Shown here one piece after another: positions 26,598 to 34,548 of a DNA stretch of 64,000 nucleotides (positions within the stretch are counted from its first letter, which is position 1; each line of letters starts with the position of its first letter). The notes beneath the pieces were generated by a model. That model saw only the letters and a list, made by a program, of their open reading frames with translations, searched no databases and was not told the origin of the DNA. A program made the position numbers and the translations under genes. The stretch spans positions 19,387 to 83,386 of the forward strand of contig NZ_LPWA01000112.1 in the NCBI RefSeq assembly GCF_001510895.1, read 5' to 3'. Source of the DNA: Mesorhizobium loti. Lineage in GTDB: Bacteria > Pseudomonadota > Alphaproteobacteria > Rhizobiales > Rhizobiaceae.

Positions 26598-28606
26598 CAC
26601 GAACCCTTCCTGCTACGCGCTTTGGCGGCACGCCGCTCGATCATGAAATTCACGCTGCGGCCGGGCAGTGGCCGCGCAAGGTCGACCGCCATCGCCTCGA
26701 TAGCGGGCTGCCACTCAAAGCCTTCCCGCGCGGGCAAGGTGAAGACGCATTGGCGGCGGTCGCCATTGACCATGACGGCAAGGCGACCGCCTCCGCTATC
26801 GCCGAGCATCATGACGAGGCGATGTCGCCCGGGATCGTTCCAGTCCCCCTCTCCGAGCGGCGCGCCTGTCTCTGTCAGCCACTCGACGTCCGGAATGGCT
26901 GAGGCATCAGACGGCATTCCGGTCAGGAAATGCGTGTCTGACAACGCCGGGAAGGCACGGCGCATCGCAGAGAGCGATGAGGCGTATCGCTCCAGCGCCT
27001 GATCGCGGCCCGCCCAGTCGAGCCAGGTGATGGCGTTGTCCTGCGCATAGGCGTTGTTGTTGCCGTTCTGCGTGCGGCCGAATTCGTCGCCGGCGGTCAG
27101 CATGATGGTGCCGCGCGAGGCAAAGAGCGTGGCAAGCAACGCGCGTTGATCGCCGAAGCGAGCCTTGGCGACTTCCGCGTCATCCGTCTCACCCTCAACG
27201 CCGTTGTTCCACGACAGATTGTCGTTGTGGCCATCGCGGTTCTGCTCGCCATTGGCCGTGTTGTGCTTGCGCTCGTATGCGACGAGATCGGCCAGCGTCA
27301 TGCCGTCATGCGCTGCGATGAAATTGACGCTGCGGCTCGCCGGCTGGCCCGTCCTGCCGAACACATCGGATGAGCCTGCGAGCCGCGTGGCTAAAGCGCC
27401 GATCGCGCCCGCGTCGCCGCGCCAGAAGCGCCTGACGTCGTCGCGATAGCGATCGTTCCATTCGAGATAAGGCGGCCGGAAATTGCCGAGCTGATAGCCG
27501 TTCGGACCGATATCCCACGGCTCGGCGATCAACACCCGGTCGGCGAGCACGGGATCGCCAGCGACAGTCTCGAGCAGCGGCGCGTCCGGATCGAACACGC
27601 CATCGACCCGGCCGAGCACCGGCGCCAAATCGAAGCGGAAACCATCGACGCCGGCGTGGCGGACGAAATGGCGCAGCGTGTCGAGCACCATCTGCCGCAC
27701 GACCGGATGGTCGCAGGCGACGGTGTTGCCGGTGCCGGTGTCGTTGGCCAGCCTGCCGTCCGGCAGATGGCTGTAATAGGCCTGCGCATCGAGGCCGCGC
27801 AGCGACAGCGTCGGCCCGAGCCGATCGCTCTCGCCGGTGTGGTTGAAGACGAGGTCGAGGATGGTGCCGATGCCCGCCTCGCGCAGCGCCGCCACGGTGT
27901 CGCGCAATTCCTTGAAACCGCCGGGCGCCAGGCGCGGGTCGAGCGCCATGAAGGTGACGGGATTGTAGCCCCAGGCGTTGCTTAAGCCCAGCGGCGGCAG
28001 ATGGCGCTCGTCGATCGACGCGGTCAACGGCATCAGCTCTACGGCGGAGACGCCGAGACGCTTCAGATGCTCGATGACGGCCGGATGCGCGAGCGCCGCG
28101 ATGGTGCCGCGCTGCGCTTCGGGCACGTCCGGATGCAGCTTGGTGAAGGAGCGGACGTTGAGCTCGTAGATCAGGCCGCCGGGCTTGAACAGCGGCGGCT
28201 TCGCAGGCAACGGCCGCGGCAACGCGCGCGCCACTGTTTTCGGCATCAGCGAGGCCGTATCGGCGCCCTCGTTGCGTTTAACAGCGAGTCGCCAGTGGTA
28301 TTGATATGGGCGGTCTATCTCGACGGCATAGGGGTCGATCAGAAGCTTATTCGGGTCGAACCACAGACCGCGTTCCGGCGCATAGTCGCCGTCGGCGCGA
28401 AAACCGTAGCGCGTGCCTGGAACGAGACCGGAGACAGAGAGCGCATGCACGCCCTCGCCTTCAGGCTTCAGCTCCAGCCGCTCAACTTCGCGCGCACCGC
28501 TGTCGTCGAAGATCGACACCCACAGACGTCTCGCCGATGACGACCAGACGGCGAAGCGAACACCGTCGTCGGTGGCGGTCGCGCCGAGCTGGTTCACGGG
28601 CGCCAC
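26597..28606 (-). CDS. glgX: Glycogen debranching enzyme GlgX
   Basis: 669 residues with an N-terminal CBM48-like domain (VRFAVWSSSARRLWVSIFDD) and a GH13_11 catalytic barrel: IYELNVRSFTKLHPDVPEAQ, WGYNPVTFMALDPRLAPGG, DLVFNHTGESD, VDGFRFDLAPVLGR with the nucleophile, LIAEPWDIGPNGYQLG with the acid Glu, and FIAAHDGMTLADLV. It cleaves alpha-1,6 branches of phosphorylase-limited glycogen. The start is a GTG. The gene precedes the alpha-glucosidase and follows, in transcription order, the nucleotidyltransferase/HEPN-like pair that separates it from pgm. Confidence 0.9.
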   Translation of the reverse strand: MAPVNQLGATATDDGVRFAVWSSSARRLWVSIFDDSGAREVERLELKPEGEGVHALSVSGLVPGTRYGFRADGDYAPERGLWFDPNKLLIDPYAVEIDRPYQYHWRLAVKRNEGADTASLMPKTVARALPRPLPAKPPLFKPGGLIYELNVRSFTKLHPDVPEAQRGTIAALAHPAVIEHLKRLGVSAVELMPLTASIDERHLPPLGLSNAWGYNPVTFMALDPRLAPGGFKELRDTVAALREAGIGTILDLVFNHTGESDRLGPTLSLRGLDAQAYYSHLPDGRLANDTGTGNTVACDHPVVRQMVLDTLRHFVRHAGVDGFRFDLAPVLGRVDGVFDPDAPLLETVAGDPVLADRVLIAEPWDIGPNGYQLGNFRPPYLEWNDRYRDDVRRFWRGDAGAIGALATRLAGSSDVFGRTGQPASRSVNFIAAHDGMTLADLVAYERKHNTANGEQNRDGHNDNLSWNNGVEGETDDAEVAKARFGDQRALLATLFASRGTIMLTAGDEFGRTQNGNNNAYAQDNAITWLDWAGRDQALERYASSLSAMRRAFPALSDTHFLTGMPSDASAIPDVEWLTETGAPLGEGDWNDPGRHRLVMMLGDSGGGRLAVMVNGDRRQCVFTLPAREGFEWQPAIEAMAVDLARPLPGRSVNFMIERRAAKARSRKGS

Positions 28607-28778
28607 CCATCCTTCCCTTCTCCCCTTGCCGGAGAAGCGGGATTGGCGTGCAGCGCCGTGACGGATGAGGGGTTTTGGGAGGAATGAGGCATTAGCGATT
28701 TGAATGCAGGTCTGCCCAATTCTGTAGCAACCGCCAACACACGGCGAGGACGACCGAAAACAGCATTACCGGTCCATC

Positions 28779-29195
28779 TCAAAGAGCGAGTTGCTGCTCG
28801 GCCCATGCGGCGAACTCTTCTAGGCGCTCCAACGCCTTTTCGGCATCATTTCGAGTCTTGGCCCTTGATCCGTACTGGACCTCGTCCTTCTGCTCCAGAA
28901 GTGCACGGAGACTCGCCTCCTGCTTCGCAGGAAGAGCCTTGCCGAGAGCCGCCCGCAAGAGCTTGACGACGGCCTGGTGGTCGTCCTGGTTGACTTCGCC
29001 GCGGAACTTGGCCGTCAAGGCATCGGAATAGGCTATCGCACAGTTGATCACCGTCGACATGGAAGGGTTTCCGATGTCACCTGGATCAGCAACGAGGTTG
29101 CTGTTTCGCGCGTCTTTAAGGAACCCGCGGGCGATCACGAGTCTGCCAGTGACATAAGCAGCGTCTTTCTTTTTGGTTGATCTGACCCTAGCCAT
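28779..29195 (-). CDS. HEPN-like helical protein paired with a nucleotidyltransferase
   Basis: 138 residues from the ATG at 29195 (MARVRSTKKKDAAYVTGRLV), all alpha-helical by composition: INCAIAYSDALTAKFRG, NQDDHQAVVKLLRAALGKAL, QEASLRALLEQKDEVQYGSR, EKALERLEEFAAWAEQQL. Gene pairs of a minimal nucleotidyltransferase and a HEPN protein are common toxin-antitoxin modules, in which the HEPN protein is an RNase and the transferase inactivates it by adenylylation. The only His here gives an R-x7-H spacing, not the usual R-x4-6-H of active HEPN RNases, so enzymatic activity is doubtful or the protein belongs to a divergent group. It overlaps its partner by eight bases. Confidence 0.6.
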   Translation of the reverse strand: MARVRSTKKKDAAYVTGRLVIARGFLKDARNSNLVADPGDIGNPSMSTVINCAIAYSDALTAKFRGEVNQDDHQAVVKLLRAALGKALPAKQEASLRALLEQKDEVQYGSRAKTRNDAEKALERLEEFAAWAEQQLAL

Positions 29196-29853
29196 ACAAC
29201 GCCTCTTGGAACGACACTGCGTCTTCCGGGCGGCTTCCAGCAAGGACGATCGCGTCCTGCTTGACGTTTTCCCACCACGGATCCTTGTCCCTCGCGAGGC
29301 GTCGGACATCATCGAAGTCGAGGCCGACGACGTTGGGGAGGAAGACCAGCCTCTCCGCCGGATCCCTGAGCGCTTCCCGGAGGCCTTCCACTGTTTCGGC
29401 AAGATCATCCGCCCGGGCAACGAGGCCGATGTCGAGGTCGCTGTCTGGACCGTCATCCCCGCGAGCCGCGCTACCATAGACGAAAAGACTGAAGACGGGT
29501 CTTTGCGCCGCACTTTGGCGCACAGCGTCCAGGATCGCCGTAAAACGGTTGCTCTCGGCTTTGAAAAGGGCCGCCAACGTAGGGGCGAGATAGTGGTTGT
29601 CATCAAAGCGGTACAGCCTCGAATGCCCCGATCCCGATACGGCTACAATCCCCAGAGATTCGAGCGCGAGAAGTCCGAGCCGAACGCTTTCCCGAGATAG
29701 CCGGCTCATGCGAACGATCTCCGAGGCCGCAAGCAGGCCACCATGCTCCACCAGCGTGCGGAGAACCCTAAGGTTCGAGTCGACGCCGAGCATGGCAGTA
29801 AGTGGCCTTCGTATCGCGCTTTCCCGTTCCGAACGAGCCAAGAGCGCCTCCAT
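29188..29853 (-). CDS. Nucleotidyltransferase with N-terminal winged helix (MNT-type antitoxin candidate)
   Basis: 221 residues. Residues about 20-90 form an ArsR-like winged helix (VLRTLVEHGGLLAASEIVRM, SRESVRLGLLALESLGIVAV, HSRLYRF). Residues about 120-150 hold the polymerase-beta superfamily motif FVYGSAARGDDGPDSDLDI: Gly127-Ser128 and the metal-binding Asp139/Asp141. Stand-alone MNT proteins that pair with HEPN partners act as antitoxins by adding AMP to the toxin. The fused DNA-binding domain suggests it also represses its own promoter, and three direct repeats precede and cover its start codon. The pair lies inside the glycogen cluster and looks inserted. Confidence 0.75.
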   Translation of the reverse strand: MEALLARSERESAIRRPLTAMLGVDSNLRVLRTLVEHGGLLAASEIVRMSRLSRESVRLGLLALESLGIVAVSGSGHSRLYRFDDNHYLAPTLAALFKAESNRFTAILDAVRQSAAQRPVFSLFVYGSAARGDDGPDSDLDIGLVARADDLAETVEGLREALRDPAERLVFLPNVVGLDFDDVRRLARDKDPWWENVKQDAIVLAGSRPEDAVSFQEALYG

Positions 29854-29897
29854 ATCTGGTCAATCGCCTTGATATCTAGCTAATTTACTTGATATCT
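29849..29897. promoter_or_regulatory. Three direct repeats at exactly 20-bp period before the MNT gene
   Basis: On the minus strand AGATATCAA occurs at 29897-29889 and 29877-29869, and AGATATGGA at 29857-29849, where it contains the start codon. The even 20-bp period, two helical turns, places the copies on one face of the DNA. It is a good candidate operator for the winged helix of the encoded protein. Confidence 0.55.
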
Positions 29898-30060
29898 GGG
29901 CATTTTGACGTTGTCAATGATGGCGCGTCCCTTCGAAATGCATCTGGTGGCAGTTGCTACTAGTTGCGCAGGTCTGTGCCAAGCTGGGGCACCCCCTTAT
30001 CAGACGAACTGCGCTCGGCCTCTCCCACAAGGGGAAGAAGTGGAGCCTCCTGTTGCACCC

Positions 30061-31688
30061 TCAAGTAATCACGCTCGGCTTGCTGCGGCCGGTGTGGCTC
30101 TTGATGCCGGCGATGTCGTCGGCGCTAGCGATGAGGTCGGCGAGCGCCTCCTGCGTGTCGAGATCGTGCCGCGCCTTGTCCGGCTCGAAGCGCTCGATGT
30201 AGACGCGCAGCGTCGCACCGGACGTGCCGGTGCCGGAGAGGCGGAAGACGACGCGCGAGCCGCCCTCGAACAGGATACGGATGCCCTGGTTCTTGCTCAC
30301 CGAGCCGTCTACCGGATCGTGATAGGCAAAGTCGTCGGCATTGGCGATCTTCAGGCCGCGCACAGTGGTGCCGGGCAGTGAACCGAGCTTGGCGCGCAAT
30401 TCGTCGACCAGTGCGTTCGCCTTCTCGGTCTCGACCTCCTCGTAGTCGTGGCGCGAATAGTAGTTGCGGCCATAGGTTTCCCAGTGCTTGGTGACGATGT
30501 CCTTGCAGCCCTCGCCGCGCACCGCGAGGATGTTGAGCCACAAAAGCACGGCCCACAGCCCGTCCTTCTCGCGCACGTGGTTGGAGCCGGTGCCGGCGCT
30601 TTCCTCGCCGCAGATCGTCGCCATGCCGGCATCGAGCAGATTGCCGAAGAACTTCCAGCCGGTCGGCGTCTCGTAGATGCCGATGCCGAGCTTTTCGGCG
30701 ACGCGGTCGGCAGCACCGCTGGTCGGCATCGAGCGGGCGATGCCTTTCAGGCCTTCCTTGTAGCCGGGCGCAGATGCGCATTGGCGGCAAGCATCGCCAC
30801 CGAATCCGACGGCGTGACAAAAATGCCCTTGCCGATGATCAAATTGCGGTCGCCGTCGCCGTCGGAAGCGGCGCCGAAATCCGGCGCGTCCGGGCCCATC
30901 ATCTCGTCATAGAGATGTTTGGCATGCACCAGGTTCGGATCGGGATGATGGCCGCCGAAGTCGGGCAGCGGCTTGAAATTGCGGCAGGTGCCGTTCGGCG
31001 CGCCGAGCCGGCGCTCGAGGATTTCCTTGGCGTAGGGGCCGGTCACCGCATGCATGGCGTCGAAGCGCATGCGGAAGCCGTATTTGAAGTTGGCGCGGAT
31101 GGCGTCGAAGTCGAACAGGCTCTCCATCAGCTCGGCATAGTCCTTGACCGGATCGATGATCTCCACCGTCATGCCGCCGGCCTTGACGGTGCCGATCGTG
31201 TCGATGTCGATCGCGCCGATATCGGCGGTCTTGAAGCTCGATATGGTCTTGGTCTTTTCGAAGATCGCGTCGGTGATCTTCTCCGGCGCCGGGCCGCCAT
31301 TGCCGGCATTGTACTTGATGCCGAAATCCTCGTGCGGGCCGCCCGGATTGTGGCTGGCCGACAGGATGATACCGCCAAAAGTCTTGTATTTGCGGATGAT
31401 GTTGGAGGCGGCCGGCGTGGACAGGATGCCACCCTGCCCGACCATCACCTTGCCGAAGCCGTTGGCGGCGGCCATGGCGATGGCCTTCTGGATGACCTCG
31501 CGGTTGTAGAAGCGGCCGTCGCCGCCGATCACCAGCGTCTTGCCCGCAAAACCTTCCAGCGCATCGAAGATCGATTGGATGAAGTTCTCGGCATAGTGCT
31601 CCTGCTGGAAGACCGGCACCTTCTTGCGCAGGCCGGAAGTGCCGGGCTTCTGGTCGGTATAGGGTTTGGTGGGGACGGTCTTGATCAT
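30061..31688 (-). CDS. pgm: Phosphoglucomutase (alpha-D-glucose type), frameshifted in this sequence
   Basis: Interconverts glucose-1-phosphate and glucose-6-phosphate, linking glycogen to central metabolism. The phosphoserine loop is IILSASHNPGGPHEDFGIKY, the metal site is SDGDGDRNLIIGKGIF, and the substrate loop GEESAGTGSNHVREKDG lies in the second part, with SGTGTSGATLRVYIE at the phosphate-binding end. Reading breaks near 30772 after AANAHL; the alternate frame continues PGYKEGLKGIARSMPTSGAA. One missing base restores 542 residues, exactly the family length. Every active-site motif is intact on either side. The gene is four bases from glgA. A sequencing deletion is the simplest explanation. 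Confidence 0.9.
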
Positions 31689-31691
31689 GCC

Positions 31692-33137
31692 TCAGGCACC
31701 CCTTTTCGAAAGCAGCAAGCGATAGAGTTCTACGTATTTCTCGGCGCTTTTGTCCCAGGAGACATCGGCCTTCATGCCCTGGCGCTGGATCGAGGCCCAG
31801 GCCGCGGGCCTGGCATGCGCCTCGACCAGGCGGCGAATGGCGTGCAGCAGCGCGCCGCCATTGTTCGGCGCGAACTGGAAGCCGGTGGCCACACCGGCCG
31901 AAAGTGCCGCCTCGTTGGCATCGATGATGGTGTCGGCCAGCCCGCCGGTGCGGGCGACGACCGGCACGCAGCCATAGCGCAGGCCATAGAGCTGGGTCAG
32001 CCCGCAAGGCTCGAAGCGCGACGGGATGACGATGGCGTCGCAGCCGCCCTGCATGATGTGGGAAAGGGCTTCGTCATAGCCGATGACGACGCCGACGCGG
32101 CCGCGGTGCCGCGCTGCGGCGGCAAGCAGCGAGCCTTCGAGGCCGGCATCGCCCGAGCCGAGGATCGCCAGCCGCGCGCCGCGCTGAACGATGCCGTCGA
32201 CGACCGCGGCCAAAATGTCCATGCCCTTCTGCCAGGTCAGCCGGCTGACGACGCAGACGATCGGGCTGTCGTCATTCTCGAGATTGAAGCGGTCCTCGAC
32301 GGCCTTGCGGTTGAGGCCGCGGGCTTCCAACGTCTCGGCCGAGTAGTTGGCAAGCAGATGCTTGTCGGTCGCCGGGTTCCAGATGTCGACATCGATGCCG
32401 TTGACGATGCCGTAGAGATCGGTGGCGCGCATGTTGATCAGGCCGTCGAGACCCATGCCGAATTCCGGCGATCGGATCTCCTGCGCATAGGTCGGGCTCA
32501 CCGTGGTGATCGCCCAGGCGGCCTGCAGACCGGCCTTCAGAAAGCCGACGCCGCCATAGTATTCGACGCCGTCGAGCTGCATCGCCACGCCCGGCAGGCC
32601 GAGCTCACCGAAGATGCCGGCGCCGAACTGGCCCTGGAAGGCGAGGTTGTGCACGGTGATCAGCGACGGCACGCCGACCGCCTTGCCGTAGCGCATATAG
32701 GCGAGCGTCATGGCCGACTGCCAGTCATGCGCATGCACGAGGTCGGGCTGGTAGCCGGAAATCGCGCCGCCGGCGATGTCGCCGCCGACCTGGCTCAGCG
32801 CCGCGAAACGCCGCCAGTTGTCGGGCCAGTCGGAGCCGGACGCGGTGCCGTAGGGCCCACCCTGGCGATCGAAGAGATGCGGCGCGTCGAGCACGAACAA
32901 GTCGAGCTCGCCGATCTTGACGGCATGAACCGAAGCCTTGCCGCCCTGCAGCAGCGGGTACTGGTAGACAGCCTTCTTTTTCTTGAAGGCCTCCATCACC
33001 ACCGGATAGCCGGGAACAAGCGTGCGCATCGCCACGCCCTTGCCCGCGAGCGCGATCGGCAGCGCGCCGGTCACGTCGGCAAGCCCGCCGGTCTTGATCA
33101 GCGGGAAGATTTCGGGCGTGACCGACAGAACCTGCAT
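31692..33137 (-). CDS. glgA: Glycogen synthase (ADP-glucose type) GlgA
   Basis: 481 residues from the ATG at 33137 (MQVLSVTPEIFPLIKTGGLA), a GT5 enzyme that extends alpha-1,4-glucan with ADP-glucose. KTGGLADVTGALP binds ADP-glucose; VHAHDWQSAMTLAYM, TVHNLAFQGQFGAGIF and the C-terminal SRFEPCGLTQLYGLRYGCVP are standard for the family. A GTG three codons upstream is also possible; neither has a strong ribosome site. The gene lies between glgC and pgm in the same direction. The upstream gap toward glgC carries a 20-bp tandem repeat. Confidence 0.92.
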   Translation of the reverse strand: MQVLSVTPEIFPLIKTGGLADVTGALPIALAGKGVAMRTLVPGYPVVMEAFKKKKAVYQYPLLQGGKASVHAVKIGELDLFVLDAPHLFDRQGGPYGTASGSDWPDNWRRFAALSQVGGDIAGGAISGYQPDLVHAHDWQSAMTLAYMRYGKAVGVPSLITVHNLAFQGQFGAGIFGELGLPGVAMQLDGVEYYGGVGFLKAGLQAAWAITTVSPTYAQEIRSPEFGMGLDGLINMRATDLYGIVNGIDVDIWNPATDKHLLANYSAETLEARGLNRKAVEDRFNLENDDSPIVCVVSRLTWQKGMDILAAVVDGIVQRGARLAILGSGDAGLEGSLLAAAARHRGRVGVVIGYDEALSHIMQGGCDAIVIPSRFEPCGLTQLYGLRYGCVPVVARTGGLADTIIDANEAALSAGVATGFQFAPNNGGALLHAIRRLVEAHARPAAWASIQRQGMKADVSWDKSAEKYVELYRLLLSKRGA

Positions 33138-33160
33138 GCGCACCACATTCCGAACCTAAA

Positions 33161-33248
33161 GTGACAGCTTGGTGATCAAAGCGACAACTTGTTGATCAAC
33201 CTGGTCAGGTTGACAACTTGCCGATCAGGTTGACAGCTTGTTGATCAT
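33161..33248. repeat. Four 20-bp repeats at the glgC-glgA junction
   Basis: Copies at 33161-33180, 33181-33200, 33209-33228 and 33229-33248 share the pattern GTTGACAACTTGTTGATCAA with a few changes, with an 8-base spacer after the second. The last copy is the coding end of glgC (codons for INKLST); the others extend past its stop into the gap. It looks like slippage or duplication of the gene end. Each unit carries a TGATCA-like core. Confidence 0.7.
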
Positions 33249-34489
33249 GTCCTGGGTGATCAGGCAGATGCCCTTTTCCGAAACGCGGAAGCGCTTGGCG
33301 TCGAGCGCGGGATCCTCGCCCACCACCAACCCCTCCGGGATATGGACGCCGTGATCGATGAGACGCGCTTGAGGTGCGCGTTGCGGCCGACCTGGACGTC
33401 GGGCAGCATCACCACCTCCTCGAGCTTGGAATAGGAATTGATGCGAGCGCCGGTGAAGATCAGGCTGCGGCGCAGCGAGGCGCCGGAAACGATGCAGTCG
33501 CCCGAAACCAGCGAGGAGATCGCCTCACCGCGGCGGCCGTCCTCGTCATGCACGAACTTGGCCGGTGGCTTCAATTCGGCGTAGGTCCAGATCGGCCAGT
33601 CGCGATCGTAGAGGTCGAGCTCGGGCGTGACGTCGGTCAGGTCGATATTGGCTTCCCAATAGGCGTCCACCGTTCCGACATCGCGCCAGTAGGGCTCGGC
33701 CTCATGCGAGGAGCGCACGCAGGACTTGGCGAAACGGTGGGCGATCGCCTTACCGTGCTCGACGATGTAGGGGATGATGTCCTTACCGAAGTCGCGGCTG
33801 GAGCCGGGCTCGGCCGCGTCGCGGCGGAGCTGCTCCATCAGGAACTTCGTCTTGAACACATAGATGCCCATCGAGGCCAGCGCAAACTCCGGCTTGTCGG
33901 GAATGCCGGGCGGATCGGCGGGCTTTTCGACGAAGGCGATGATGTTGTCCTTGCCATCGACATGCATGACGCCGAAGCCGGTCGCCTCCATGCGCGGCAC
34001 TTCGAGACAGCCGACCGTTACGTCGGCATTGGCGTCGACGTGCTGGCGCAGCATCAGCTCGTAGTCCATCTTGTAGATGTGGTCGCCGGCCAGGATCACC
34101 ATGTATTCCGGGCCATAGGCCTCGATGATGTCGATGTTCTGGTAGACGGCGTCCGCCGTGCCCTCGTACCACTGCGTCTCCGAGACGCGCTGCGAGGCAG
34201 GCAGGATGTCGAAGCTTTCGTTTCGCTCCGGCCGCAGGAAGTTCCAGCCCCGCTGGAGATGGCGGATCAGCGAGTGCGCCTTGTACTGGGTGGCGACGCC
34301 GAGGCGGCGGATGCCGGAATTGAGCGCATTGGACAGCGCAAAATCGATGATGCGCGTCTTGCCGCCGAAATAGACCGCAGGCTTGGCGCGCCGGTCGGTC
34401 AGCTCCTTGAGGCGGCTGCCGCGGCCGCCGGCCAGCACATAGGCCATGGCATCGCGCGCCAGCGGCTGGGTTCTCTTGATCTCTGCCAT
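33225..34489 (-). CDS. glgC: Glucose-1-phosphate adenylyltransferase GlgC, frameshifted near the C-terminus
   Basis: Makes ADP-glucose from ATP and glucose-1-phosphate, the committed step of glycogen synthesis. MAYVLAGGRGSRLKELTDRR is the nucleotide loop; YFGGKTRIIDFALSNALNSG, GTADAVYQNIDIIEAYGPEY, AGDHIYKMDYE and FVEKPADPPG are conserved, as is the left-handed beta-helix region (SGDCIVSGASLRRSLI). After NAHLKRV the frame breaks near 33365; one missing base gives IDHGVHIPEGLVVGEDPALD, EKGICLITQDMINKLST ending at 33225, a product of 421 residues, the usual length. As written it would end at 33260 with an unrelated tail. The gene is downstream of glgB. Confidence 0.9.
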
Positions 34490-34548
34490 TGTTTGCCTCC
34501 CTCTAAGCTGTCCGGAACTTTGCTGGAGTCAGATAGATAACATCTGTT

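Noticed and set aside
30774..33164. A 796-codon open frame on the plus strand opposite pgm and glgA
   Set aside because: Antisense to two conserved glycogen genes, without any recognisable motif or ribosome site.
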